The notes below the pieces were generated by a model. It searched no databases. It was not told where the DNA came from and was given only the letters and a program-made list of their open reading frames with translations. A DNA stretch of 64,000 nt from JANSYA01 sp965243385. GTDB lineage: Bacteria; Spirochaetota; Leptospiria; Leptospirales; Leptonemataceae. Shown in pieces: positions 34,087-43,600 of the stretch (the stretch's first letter is position 1; the number at the start of each line of letters is the position of its first letter). Location: contig CBDEUV010000002.1 of NCBI GenBank assembly GCA_965243385.1, positions 6,076,001 through 6,140,000 of the forward strand, in the 5' to 3' direction. Both the position numbers and the translations under genes were made by a program.

Positions 34087-36186
34087 ATGAAAATGCGCAG
34101 TTTGCAAATACCGTTTCGGCTGTCTCCGGCCCGGCTGGCGCTCGGCGTATTGCTCGGGGCAGGTGGTGTTTCGGGACTCCTGAATCCGGGAAACGCCGCG
34201 CACGGATTGCGCGCCGAAACCAGTCAGCGCAACGCGCTCTATTATCTGCGCGAAGGCGAGCGGCACATGGCGGCCCGGGACTATCGGGCCGCCGCTCATA
34301 GCTTTCGGCTGGCCATCAAAAAGAATTCGGGCCACGCCCGGGCGCATCTCGGAGCGGCGGGCGCTTATTACGAAATGAGCGAACTGGACCGGGCTCGCGC
34401 CCACTACGAACGGGTGCTGGAGCTGGACGCGAAGAGTCTGCCGGCGCGCATCGGTCTGGGGCTCAGTCTGGTCCGTCTGGGGCAACTGGTGCGAGCGGGC
34501 GAAATCCTGCAGCAGGTGCGGGCGCAGGAGCCCGGCAACGTCGCCAATAACCACGCCCTGGGATTGCTGTATCACCGGCAGGGACATCTCCGCCTGTCCG
34601 AAGCGTATTATAAAAAGGCGATTCGGGTGCAGCCTTCGCACGTGGATTCGCTGGTCGGCCTCGCGCGCTTGCAGGCCGATCAGAATCGTCCACAGGCTTC
34701 CGAAGAGTATCTGCGTCAGGCCCGCCAGATCGACCCCGGGGAGCCGGATATCTATCTGGCGCGCGGTCAGATAGAATTGGGGCGGGCCTTTCAGGAAAAC
34801 GATTCGCAGTTGCGGACCCGCGCTCTGGAAAACGCATACCGGGCTTTGAGCACCGCGCATGGTCTGTCTCCGGACGATGTGCGGATTGAGCAGAATCTGG
34901 TCCGCATCGATCTGTATCGCAATCGCCCGGCGGCCGCCCTGGAGCGGGCGGAGTCGATCGTGGGTCGCTATCCGCGGAACGCGCAGTTGCTCTATATGAT
35001 GGCGACCGTGCAACTGCGCGGCAATGCTTCCGGCGAGCCGGCCAGGGTGCGCGGCGGCGTCGATCGGATGCGCCGCGCCCTGAGCTTGAATCCCGGCGAC
35101 TCGATGGTTCGCTTCGGCCTGGAGGAAGTGGTGCTCGACAACGCCAATTTATTTCCGGCGAGCGGCGCGCAGCGCCGAAATCTGGCGGCCTATCATTTCG
35201 AACGCGGTCGCTACTACGCCTCCGCCCAGCGTCGGGAAGTCGCGGACTTTCATATCCGGCGCACCCTGCGATTGTATCCCTTTCATCAGCCCGCGCTGCG
35301 AATGGAGCTGGAACGGTATCGGCGCAGCGGCGACTACGAGAAGTTTATCGCGGTGCTGCGCCGTCTGCTGCGAGCGGATCCCGAAAACCTCAAGCTGCGC
35401 AATCGCCTGGAGCGCGCGTTGCGCGAAAAAAACAAAACTCTGGCCTATCGCGCCGGCCTCTTTCACGAGGCTTCGAATCGCGAGCAGGCCAATTACCGGC
35501 GCACGCCGTTGCGGGTATTTGTATTCGACCTCCGGCCGGCCGCCGCCTTTCCGGAGTATCCCGATGGACCGGATCGGCTTGCGCGAGCCCTGTCGTTCGC
35601 CCTGGAACGCGAAGGTTCGGTGCGGGCCGTACAGCCGGCCCTGCGAACGGCGGTCCTGCGGCGGGTGCGAGAGCTGAGCGCGAACCCCGCACGCTATTCC
35701 TACGGGGTCTACTATCGGCCGGAGTATATCAATCTGATTGAAGACGCGCAGAAAAGCCTGGGCGAATTCGAGGACGATGTGACGCATGTCGTTTCCGGGA
35801 CCTACCGCAAATCGGGCGACGACCTCTCGCTCGAATATGAAGTCATCGAAAAGAAGACCGGTTCGGTCGCCGGCCGTTTTCGGAATTTCAGCTCGGGTCG
35901 CGACGCGGTCAGTTTGCTGGCCACCCGCGCTTCCATCCAGATCACGAAGCTGCTCGGCGCCCGCGGGCGCGTGATCCGCGTGCGTCCCAATCAGATCTAT
36001 GTGAACCTGGGGGCGGTCGACGGCATCCGCAAAGGCGCGCTGCTGAGCATTCAACGCCAGGGCGCGTCGCGCGGCGCCTGTCGCGTAACCGAAGTCTCCT
36101 CTTATATCGCGCTCTGCCGGCCGACTCAGGCCGGAGCCTGGGATCGCATGGATCCAGGCGACACGGTGTTACCCGCCTCGAAATAG
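34087..36186 (+). CDS. Periplasmic TPR-repeat protein with C-terminal FlgT/CsgG-like region
   Basis: 699 residues. A signal peptide at about 1-35 is followed by at least eight TPR units (about 45-470, for example ARAHYERVLELDAKSLPARI). A C-terminal domain (about 475-699) begins RVFVFDLRPAAAFPEYP and contains VTHVVSGTYRKSGDDLSLEY, reminiscent of CsgG/curli-type or TolB-N-like domains. It ends with a small beta region whose motif NLGAVDGIRKGALLSIQRQ resembles the FlgT C-terminal domain. It probably scaffolds an envelope complex with the preceding NHL/VWA protein. The domain names beyond TPR are my inference. Confidence 0.75.
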   Translation: MKMRSLQIPFRLSPARLALGVLLGAGGVSGLLNPGNAAHGLRAETSQRNALYYLREGERHMAARDYRAAAHSFRLAIKKNSGHARAHLGAAGAYYEMSELDRARAHYERVLELDAKSLPARIGLGLSLVRLGQLVRAGEILQQVRAQEPGNVANNHALGLLYHRQGHLRLSEAYYKKAIRVQPSHVDSLVGLARLQADQNRPQASEEYLRQARQIDPGEPDIYLARGQIELGRAFQENDSQLRTRALENAYRALSTAHGLSPDDVRIEQNLVRIDLYRNRPAAALERAESIVGRYPRNAQLLYMMATVQLRGNASGEPARVRGGVDRMRRALSLNPGDSMVRFGLEEVVLDNANLFPASGAQRRNLAAYHFERGRYYASAQRREVADFHIRRTLRLYPFHQPALRMELERYRRSGDYEKFIAVLRRLLRADPENLKLRNRLERALREKNKTLAYRAGLFHEASNREQANYRRTPLRVFVFDLRPAAAFPEYPDGPDRLARALSFALEREGSVRAVQPALRTAVLRRVRELSANPARYSYGVYYRPEYINLIEDAQKSLGEFEDDVTHVVSGTYRKSGDDLSLEYEVIEKKTGSVAGRFRNFSSGRDAVSLLATRASIQITKLLGARGRVIRVRPNQIYVNLGAVDGIRKGALLSIQRQGASRGACRVTEVSSYIALCRPTQAGAWDRMDPGDTVLPASK

Positions 36187-36259
36187 TGGGCCTGCGAAAG
36201 CACTCCGTTCGGGCAGATCGCTCTATATCGCCCGGCATGCGCCGGACCGTCGGCCCGTT

Positions 36260-36793
36260 TTAATTCAGGTGTTCATCCAGAAAGGCGCGCACTTCCGTTA
36301 GTCGGAGCGTATACGGAATCCCGGGCAACAGGCGCTGCGTTTCATTTTCGAGATAGGCCAGGACCGGCCTGTCATAACGCAAACACAGCTCGAGTTCGCT
36401 GCGCGTTCCCGGTCCGCCGGGCAGGGCGATCACGACGGTCGAAGTCAGCACGTTGATATGATTGCGCGAAAGCGGATCGGTGCCGCGTTCGCCGCTGTAG
36501 GGCAGGTGCGTGGCGATGGGCAGCTCTACAAACGCGTTCGCTCCGCTGGCTTCGCTTTTGATGACGCCCAGCACGAGCCCCCGGCTTTCGGGCGCTCTGT
36601 GTTGCACGAACGACCGCGAAACCGAAAGCATCACGCCGTCCCCGCCGCCGGTCAGCAGATGCACGTCGCGCGTTGCGAGCTCGGCTCCCAGTGCTTCGGC
36701 CAGATGATTGTATTCCGATTGTCCGGAGCCCATCACGCCGACGATCGGCAGACGTGAGACTTGCGGGGCGGCGAAGGGATCAGCTGAGGGCAT
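36260..36793 (-). CDS. LOG-family Rossmann-fold protein (TIGR00725-like)
   Basis: 178 residues from the ATG at 36793. It has the SLOG/LOG nucleotide-binding pattern: an N-terminal beta strand with GVMGSG, the loop LTGGGDGVM, and PGGPGTRSELEL, close to the PGGxGTxxE catalytic motif of LOG phosphoribohydrolases. Members hydrolyse nucleotide monophosphates or bind small molecules; the exact activity is uncertain. The GTG/TTG extension up to 36829 is unnecessary. It lies 32 bp downstream of the M23 peptidase gene on the same strand, probably one operon. Confidence 0.75.
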   Translation of the reverse strand: MPSADPFAAPQVSRLPIVGVMGSGQSEYNHLAEALGAELATRDVHLLTGGGDGVMLSVSRSFVQHRAPESRGLVLGVIKSEASGANAFVELPIATHLPYSGERGTDPLSRNHINVLTSTVVIALPGGPGTRSELELCLRYDRPVLAYLENETQRLLPGIPYTLRLTEVRAFLDEHLN

Positions 36794-36825
36794 GCGGAAA
36801 GGACTGCATGTTTTGATGGGTGCGC

Positions 36826-37782
36826 TCAATATTCGCGATCGACGGTCACATCAAAAACGACTTCGGTGATATTGCCGCTGTGGTCTTCGGCGCGGACGAC
36901 GAGCTCGTTGCGGCCGTTCTGGAATTCGAGACCGTTCAGCTTGTACAGATTGTACTGAAAGACCTGGTCGAATACCTGGCCGCCTTCCAGGCGCCAGTCG
37001 CCGTCTTTGTATGTGACACTGCTGAAATTGTAACCGGTCGCCGGTGCGCCGTTCAATCGCCAGCTCAGGCGATAGACGCCGCGCCGCGTATACGGCTCGA
37101 GCCCCGGATCGATGATATTCAGGAGGATTGGATAACGCCGGGTCAAACGAATGCGTTCGGATCGCGAATGCGAAACGAGAGTGCGGCCGTTCGGCGTGAT
37201 GATATTGATCTGACCGACGATCGGCGCGTTTTCGTCCGCCGCCGGGGGCAGTACATACAGCGGGTTCAGAATTTTACGGCCGTTTTCGGCTGTGATAAAA
37301 AAGTGCAGGTGCGGGCCGCCGGAGTGGCCCGTATTACCCGCACGACCGATGGGCGATCCGGGTTTGACCTGGCCTCGACGCACGATACTGCCGTCGGACT
37401 GCAGGTGATAGTACCCGCTGTACCAGCCGCGTCCGTGGTACAGGTATACGAAATTACCCGGTCCCTGTTCCGGGACGAAGGGATCATCTGCGGGGGTGCG
37501 ACTGTAGAGAATAAAACCGGGCGCGACCGGGTGCACCGGGTCCCCCGAGGCGGCGATGTCCAGGCCGTTATGAAAATGATCCACCCGCGATTCGCCGAAC
37601 GTCGACGTCAGTCCGCGCAGGCGGGGATATTCGCCTTTGACGATGGGCCAGGAGAATTCCGGTCGTTCGCCGGGAGCCTGGGCATGCAGGGCGGGGCGGC
37701 TTGCTTCGCTCAACAGCAGAAATCCGTCCGGAGCGGCGGCGAGCGCGATAAAGGCCAGCGCCCACAGGCGCGTCAGGCGCAT
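36826..37782 (-). CDS. Secreted M23-family peptidase with C-terminal beta domain
   Basis: 318 residues from the ATG at 37782. A signal peptide (MRLTRLWALAFIALAAAPDG...) is followed by a LytM domain with H71 and D75 (FHNGLDIAASGDPV) and the HLHF pair in GGPHLHFFI, so the zinc site is intact. The C-terminal 120 residues form a beta-rich domain of unknown type, ending DHSGNITEVVFDVTVDREY. It is a likely periplasmic peptidoglycan hydrolase. An alternative ATG at 37833 adds 17 residues before the signal peptide. It is divergent from the sigma-factor gene. Confidence 0.87.
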   Translation of the reverse strand: MRLTRLWALAFIALAAAPDGFLLLSEASRPALHAQAPGERPEFSWPIVKGEYPRLRGLTSTFGESRVDHFHNGLDIAASGDPVHPVAPGFILYSRTPADDPFVPEQGPGNFVYLYHGRGWYSGYYHLQSDGSIVRRGQVKPGSPIGRAGNTGHSGGPHLHFFITAENGRKILNPLYVLPPAADENAPIVGQINIITPNGRTLVSHSRSERIRLTRRYPILLNIIDPGLEPYTRRGVYRLSWRLNGAPATGYNFSSVTYKDGDWRLEGGQVFDQVFQYNLYKLNGLEFQNGRNELVVRAEDHSGNITEVVFDVTVDREY

Positions 37783-37936
37783 TTCGCGCCGGCTGGCGGG
37801 CAAAAAAAGTCCTGGACAGAGCTGTTGAAACATCGTTTTTATGATTTCGGACGCGCAGCGGTGGGCAACCGTTTTTCGCTCTCCTGTGATTCGCCGGGGG
37901 CCGGGAACGCCTCGTATTTTTTCGCACGAAAGATTC

Positions 37937-37959
37937 GGCCCGTGTCGCGTTAACGGGCC
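37937..37959. promoter_or_regulatory. Inverted repeat GGCCCGT-N9-ACGGGCC upstream of the sigma-factor gene
   Basis: Perfect 7-bp arms with a 9-nt spacer lie 27 bp before the sigma-factor ATG, in the divergent region shared with the M23 peptidase gene. It could be an operator or a 5'-UTR hairpin; nothing distinguishes the two. Confidence 0.35.
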
Positions 37960-37986
37960 TTCGCGCCGGTTTCGCTTCCCTGAATC

Positions 37987-38934
37987 ATGACCCCCGCAAA
38001 TCAACAGCAGCAGGATGAAAAGCCGGTCATCGAGAACACTCCTGAAGTGCTCGAGATGGTGCGGCTGTGCGGCGAGGGCGACCGCCCGGCGCTGAAATCC
38101 TTCTTTGATCGCTTCTCCGAAGACATTTACAATTTCCCCTTAAAAGTATTTCATCTAGATCAGGACGCGGCTTCTGATTTTTATCTCTACGCCTTTGAGC
38201 GATTGAAAGACGGCGGTCGATTTCGTTCCTTTCAGGGGCGGTCGACGTTTCGCACCTGGTTCTACACCGTTCTGCGAAATCTGGTCATCGACTGGATGCG
38301 TACGATCCGCGAAGTCGACACGGTGAATGTGACCCGCACTGACGAAAAAGGCAACGAATTCCGGCTGATAGAAAATACGCCGGATCCGCGCAGCATGAGC
38401 GGCGACGATCATAATTTGATCTATGCGTTTAAGAATCAACTGTCCGGGCTGCCTGTCGATTTACGGCTGATCTTCAAGCTTTCGTACGTCTATTACCTGG
38501 ATATTTCGCCCGACGAGATGGCCTATCTGGAAGAAAAATCCGGAAAAACCCAGGGTGAGCTCTTGCGCATGCTGGCCGATCTGAAGCATCGACTGTCCGA
38601 GAAGGAACTGAAGAATCTGGGCTCGGAAGACAAGATCACATCGCTTTATCTGGCGATCCTGGATTTGAAGGTCAAACGGGAGAAGCTGCTGGCGGCTGCG
38701 GCGCAGCCCGGCGGCGAACCGCCGGACCCGGCCGAAATGGAACGCATCGACCGGGCCATCGAAAAGAAGTATCAGCAGCGTGAAAAGCTGCTAGTGAAAA
38801 AGAGCCGCGGGCATTTTATCGTGCGTACGCCGTACAAGCATATTGCGGGGCTTCTGCAGATTCCGGAAGGCAGCGTTTCCGTGCAGATGATGCGCGTACT
38901 GGAGCGAATTCGATCGATGTCCGGGCAGAGCTGA
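37987..38934 (+). CDS. Sigma-70 family (ECF-like) RNA polymerase sigma factor with an extended linker
   Basis: 315 residues, well above the usual ECF length of about 190. Region 2 is clear (FQGRSTFRTWFYTVLRNLVIDWMR at about 76-101). A region-4-like helical part follows (LPVDLRLIFKLSYVYYLDISP...GELLRML), then about 70 charged residues (KVKREKLL..., EKKYQQREKLLVKKSR) and a second HTH-like segment (PYKHIAGLLQIPEGSVSVQMM) at the C-terminus. Region 3 is absent. A protein of unknown family follows after 166 bp and could be its regulator (inference from position). No Shine-Dalgarno is evident. Confidence 0.85.
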   Translation: MTPANQQQQDEKPVIENTPEVLEMVRLCGEGDRPALKSFFDRFSEDIYNFPLKVFHLDQDAASDFYLYAFERLKDGGRFRSFQGRSTFRTWFYTVLRNLVIDWMRTIREVDTVNVTRTDEKGNEFRLIENTPDPRSMSGDDHNLIYAFKNQLSGLPVDLRLIFKLSYVYYLDISPDEMAYLEEKSGKTQGELLRMLADLKHRLSEKELKNLGSEDKITSLYLAILDLKVKREKLLAAAAQPGGEPPDPAEMERIDRAIEKKYQQREKLLVKKSRGHFIVRTPYKHIAGLLQIPEGSVSVQMMRVLERIRSMSGQS

Positions 38935-39100
38935 TGCGGCCCGACGCCGCGATTTACATCAGATCCTGGTGAGTATTAGCCCGTAAACCGTGAGAAAAAT
39001 GCCTGAATTTACAGGAAAAACTGAATAAAAATCAAACAATTGGATTTTTTTCAATACTTCCGCGCGTCTCATATGCCAACCTCTGGAAGATAGCAGGACC

Positions 39101-39892
39101 ATGAACGAATCCACCATCACAGACGATTTTCTGAGAAACCCCGGCTCCATTTACGAAGCTCCGGATAAGCTGAGCCCCGAGGCCCGGCGAGAGCTTTTCG
39201 AGCTGGAAGAGGCGCTGGCGGCGACGTTGCTCTTCGAACCGCTACAGGGAACGCAGCCCGGCGACGAAGAACGCATCGCGAGCCTGGTCGACGGCCTGCT
39301 GAATTCCACATCCGGCGACGAGTCGCTTTCGGCGGAGGATCGGGCGCTGGTGGCCCGGGCCTATCTGGACGCGCGCACCATGCGCGATGCCTCTACCCAG
39401 GCCGAAGCGGTTCCGGAAGTCCTGAAGATGGTCCTCGAGCGTTCTCTGAGCGCCCCCGAACCGGCCCGCGCTAAGGGCGAAGACGCCGTACCTGCCATCG
39501 TACTTCAAATTCGCGACGGTCTCCAGGTCATCAAATCGGCCTTCCAGGGGCTGCAGCTCCAGAACGAAGCGATTGTCGCTACTCGCAGCGCGGTGGCCGC
39601 TCCCGAAGCGCGTCGCTCGCATGTCGAACTGCGCCAGCAGGTCGACGGCCGGGAGCTGGAGTATCAGATTCTCAGCGAATCCGACACCGCGATTACCCTG
39701 GTCGTTCGAGTCTTGAACGGCGGAAGTCTGAATAAGATTCGCGTCGTGCTGCGCCAGGCGGGCCGCATGCTCGATTCTCGTTCGCCGGATGCGAGCGGCC
39801 AGGTCAGCTTCGAACATCTCGCGGCGGGTTCCTACGAGCTGGAATTCACGGGCGCTTTGCGCCACAACTGCCCCATCCTGATCCAGGACTGA
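39101..39892 (+). CDS. Cytoplasmic protein downstream of the sigma factor; possible anti-sigma-type regulator
   Basis: 263 residues, not a recognised family. There is no signal peptide or membrane segment. Residues 1-150 are mainly helical and acidic. Residues about 175-263 look like a beta sandwich with the motif GQVSFEHLAAGSYELEF, as in CarboxypepD_reg/Ig-like domains that are usually extracellular. The start ATG has AGGA 4-5 bp upstream. The 166-bp gap before it is AT-rich (38990-39070) with a CCTG-AATTTA-CAGG repeat and probably holds its own promoter. A link to the sigma factor is inferred from adjacency only. Confidence 0.65.
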   Translation: MNESTITDDFLRNPGSIYEAPDKLSPEARRELFELEEALAATLLFEPLQGTQPGDEERIASLVDGLLNSTSGDESLSAEDRALVARAYLDARTMRDASTQAEAVPEVLKMVLERSLSAPEPARAKGEDAVPAIVLQIRDGLQVIKSAFQGLQLQNEAIVATRSAVAAPEARRSHVELRQQVDGRELEYQILSESDTAITLVVRVLNGGSLNKIRVVLRQAGRMLDSRSPDASGQVSFEHLAAGSYELEFTGALRHNCPILIQD

Positions 39893-40117
39893 ATAGACGG
39901 TCGCACAGCGACGGCGCTCCGAAGCGATATCGCTGTCACAAGCGGCCACCGTCACAGTCGTGCGTCAGCCTGATACGGGTCCATAGACAGCGCAAAGCTC
40001 TTCCGGATCCTCGTTTCTACACGACTGGTTGAACCTCTATCCCTTTGCAGTTTCCCGAATATTCTGAGCGGTAACCGCGCGGGCGGCATCTGCTTGACGC
40101 CCTGGCTCGGTTTGTCA

Positions 40118-40139
40118 TTGGTAACTTGAATATTACCAA
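40118..40139. promoter_or_regulatory. Inverted repeat TTGGTAA-N8-TTACCAA upstream of the SRPBCC gene
   Basis: Perfect 7-bp arms with an 8-nt AT-rich spacer lie 47 bp before the SRPBCC start. Size and position fit a homodimeric repressor site; ArsR-type regulators often control SRPBCC genes, but no regulator gene is adjacent. The remainder of 39893-40186 shows no gene. Confidence 0.4.
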
Positions 40140-40186
40140 AAAACGGATTCTCCGGATGATTCCGGAATCCGCCAGGAGAAACAGCT

Positions 40187-40615
40187 ATGGCCTCAAAAGA
40201 ATTCAGCGCATCAGCTACCATCAACGCTCCCGCCGCCCGCATCTGGGAAATCCTGACCGACGCCGCGGCCTATCCGGAGTGGGATCCGTTCTGCGAAAAG
40301 ATCGATGGGCGCATTGCAAAAGGAGAGACTATTCGGGCGTTTACGAAGCTCAGCCCGGGACGGGCTTTCCCGGTCAAAGTGGCCGGTTTCGAGCCCGGCG
40401 AGCGAATGCTCTGGACCGGGGGCATGCCGTTCGGGCTTTTCCGGGGAGAGCGCAGCTTCGTGCTTTCGCCGGCCGGCAAAGCCACCCGCTTCGAGTTACG
40501 CGAGGTGTTTTCGGGACCGCTGTTATTTCTGGTGGGCCGCAGCATTCCCGACATGACCGAGGCCTTTGAGCAATTCGCAGCTGGTTTGAAGAAGCGCGCC
40601 GAGTCCGGCGCCTGA
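40187..40615 (+). CDS. SRPBCC/START-domain protein
   Basis: 142 residues, a single polyketide-cyclase/SRPBCC helix-grip domain: ATINAPAARIWEILTDAAAYPEWDPF at the N-terminus and a C-terminal amphipathic helix (MTEAFEQFAAGLKKR). Such proteins bind hydrophobic ligands. There is a good Shine-Dalgarno (AGGAGA) before the ATG. Monocistronic, convergent with dnaE. The ligand cannot be predicted. Confidence 0.83.
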   Translation: MASKEFSASATINAPAARIWEILTDAAAYPEWDPFCEKIDGRIAKGETIRAFTKLSPGRAFPVKVAGFEPGERMLWTGGMPFGLFRGERSFVLSPAGKATRFELREVFSGPLLFLVGRSIPDMTEAFEQFAAGLKKRAESGA

Positions 40616-40694
40616 ACTCAGGCGACCGTCTCCCTCCGGCTCGGGTCTGAGCGCACGCAGCCAGGCCAGGCAACTACACTCGAAGTGCGCGTAC

Positions 40695-43600
40695 TCAGCT
40701 GACCGGTGCGGGAGCGGGACCCGGCACTCCGCCAGGATTGGGCAGCAGCATACCGGTCTTGCGCGGGGCTTCGTACATTGTCGAAATGCGGTCTCCCACG
40801 GAAACATAGACGCCCTGTACGTGGGCCAGCCGTGCCAGCCGATCACGCAGCTCCTGCGTATAGTTTACGTTGAAGCTGTGGTGCGCCCGGATCACCATAT
40901 TGCCGCCGGCGCTATCGGACTTTTTCGCAATGTGTTCGTCCGGCGCTGCGTTCGCCGATTGCACCGGCCGGGCCGCCGGTCGCTCGAGATGAAAATAGAC
41001 GCCCAGATTGCCGCGCGCTCCGCGCAGGATCGTCTGCAGCTGAGTGAGCGCCGCCGGATCCAGGCCGTTCGAGCTCAGCTTCAGGTGCAGGGATTTCTCC
41101 TGTTTCTCTTCCAGCACCTCGTGATTGAGCGGATCGAAAGAGTTGATAATCAAAGACGGGGTGCCGGTGTCTTCGCGTTTTTCAAGATTCGCTTTGATAT
41201 AAAGCGGCGTATCTTTGACCAGGTTTTGCTTCAGTCGATCGAAAGCCGCCGGAAAGATGACCGCCTCGATCCCGCCGGTCATATCTTCTAAATTCACGCG
41301 GCACATTTCTTTGCCGGTTCGCGTCAGCCGTATAGAATAATCGGTAATGACCGCTGCGATTTCGATTTTCGCGCCGCTCGCCATTTCGCCGAGGGCTTCA
41401 AGCGGTACGGCGCGAATGCGTCTCAGGACCCGTTCGAATTTTCCGAGCGGATGCCCGCTGAAATAAAAGCCCAGGACTTCTTTTTCGTGTTTTAAGAGAT
41501 CGCCGCTTTCGAATTCCGCGACGCCTTCGCCTTTGGGAATCGGTTCGCTGGTCGCATCGCCGCCGGACATCATTTCGCCGAAGAGCGAAGACTGGCCGGA
41601 TTCTTTGTCCGCCTGGAATTGCTGGCCGTGGCTGAAGGCGATTTCGATGCTTTCGACGATGGCCTTACGGGTATAACCCAGGCTGTCGAAGGCGCCGGCG
41701 TAGGTCATGGCCTCGACGGCGCGTTTGTTGCACTGGCGCAGATCCACGTTTTCCATGAACTGAAAGAGCGAGGTGTACTTGCCGCCGGCGACTTCCGCGC
41801 GGTTTTCCACGATCGAATCGACGGCCTGGCCGCCCACGTTTTTGACCGCTCCGAGTCCGAAACGGATCACGCCTTCTTTTTCGTAAGAGAACGAGTTTTG
41901 CGATTCGTTGATATCCGGCCCGAGGATCTGAATGCCCATGGCGCGGCAATCGTTGATATACGGTACGAGCCGCTCGGTCTTGTCCTTTTCGGAGTTGAGC
42001 ACAGCGCGCATATAATCGGTCGGGAAATTGGCTTTGAGATAAGCCGTCTGATATACGATATAGGCGTACGCGGCGGAGTGGCTTTTGTTAAAACCATAGC
42101 TCGCGAATTGAGCCATCTGATCGTAGAGATCGGCGGCGAACCCTGGATCGTATTCCTGGGCCTTCGCTCCGTCGATGAATTTGACCCGCATTGCGGCCAT
42201 CTTGTCGTGGATCTTTTTACCCATCGCCTTTCGCAGGGCGTCGGCTTCGGCCGGGGAAAATCCGCCGATGATGCGCGAAATCTGCATCACCTGTTCCTGA
42301 TAGACGATCACCCCGTAGGTGTCGCTCAGTACCGGCTCCAGATTCTTGTGAGGATAGACGACTTTTTCGCGGCCTTTTTTCCGGTTGATAAACGAGTCGG
42401 CCATCCCCGCCTGCAGCGGGCCGGGGCGAAAGAGCGCGATCAAAGCGACGATATCTTCGAAGCGTTCGGGCTTCAGCCGCAGTACGAATTCGCGCATCCC
42501 CGGGCTGGATTCCAATTGAAAGACGCCCTTCACATCGCCGCGCTGTAGCAAACTGTAGGCCTTCGGATCGCGATCGGGCAATTCGTTTAAGTCGATCTCC
42601 GGGCCGCCGCGCTCTTTGATGCCTTCCAGGCAGTAGGCGATGACCGTCAGGTTTCGCAGGCCCAGAAAGTCCATTTTGACCAGGCCCACGTCGGTGAGCG
42701 CGTTCATGTCGAATTGACACACCGCGATCCGCTCGTTGCCGGAGCCTTTCTCGGCGCTTTTATTCGCGACCGTCGCCAGCGGCACGAGCTCTTCCAGCGG
42801 ATCGGGCGCGATGACCACGCCCGCCGCGTGCACGCCGGTATGGCGCACATTGCCTTCTAAGGTTCGGGCCACCGTGAATAATTTCTTCTGGATCTCGCCG
42901 CGTTCGGAATAGCTGCGCAACTCGCTCGAGGCTTTGACCGCCTCATCGATCGAGATATTGAGCACGTCCGGAAACATTTTCGAGATTCCGTTGGCCTCGT
43001 CGAAAGGAATATTCAGAACCCGCGCCACGTCTTTCAAACATGCTTTCGCGGCCATCGTTCCGTACGTGATGATCATGCCGACTTTGTCCGCGCCGTACTT
43101 GTCGCGGACGTAGTTGATCACCTCTTCGCGGCGATCCGCACAGAAGTCGACGTCGATATCCGGCATTTCGTTCCGGTCGGGGTTCAGAAATCGCTCGAAG
43201 AGCAGGCCGAAGCGCAGGGGTTCGATGTCGGTGATGCCGAGGCTGTAAGCGACGATACTGCCCGCAGCCGAGCCGCGTCCCGGTCCCACGGGAATGCCCT
43301 GGCGTTTGGCCCAGTTGATGAAGTCCTGGACGATTAAAAAATAACCGGCGAAGTCCATCTTCGTGATCACGCCGTACTCGAATTCAAAACGTTCGCGGAT
43401 TTTTTCGTCGATTTTACCGTAGCGCTCAATCAGCCCCTGTTCGCACAGCTTGTACATGTGTGTATTCAGGGTTTCGCCTTCGGGCACTTCGAATTTCGGC
43501 AGGAGCGGGTTGCCGAAATCGAAGTTGAGATCGACCATGTCGGCGATGCGGCTCGTGTTATAGAAGGCTTCCGGCGCCTCGGGAAAGAGCATTCTCATTT

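Noticed and set aside
33673..35013. 446-codon open frame on the minus strand opposite the NHL/VWA and TPR genes
   Set aside because: The + strand genes have clear domains; the antisense frame shows no motif and is a by-product of GC-rich codons.
41619..42548. 309-codon + strand frame inside dnaE
   Set aside because: Antisense to conserved DnaE polymerase sequence; no motif.
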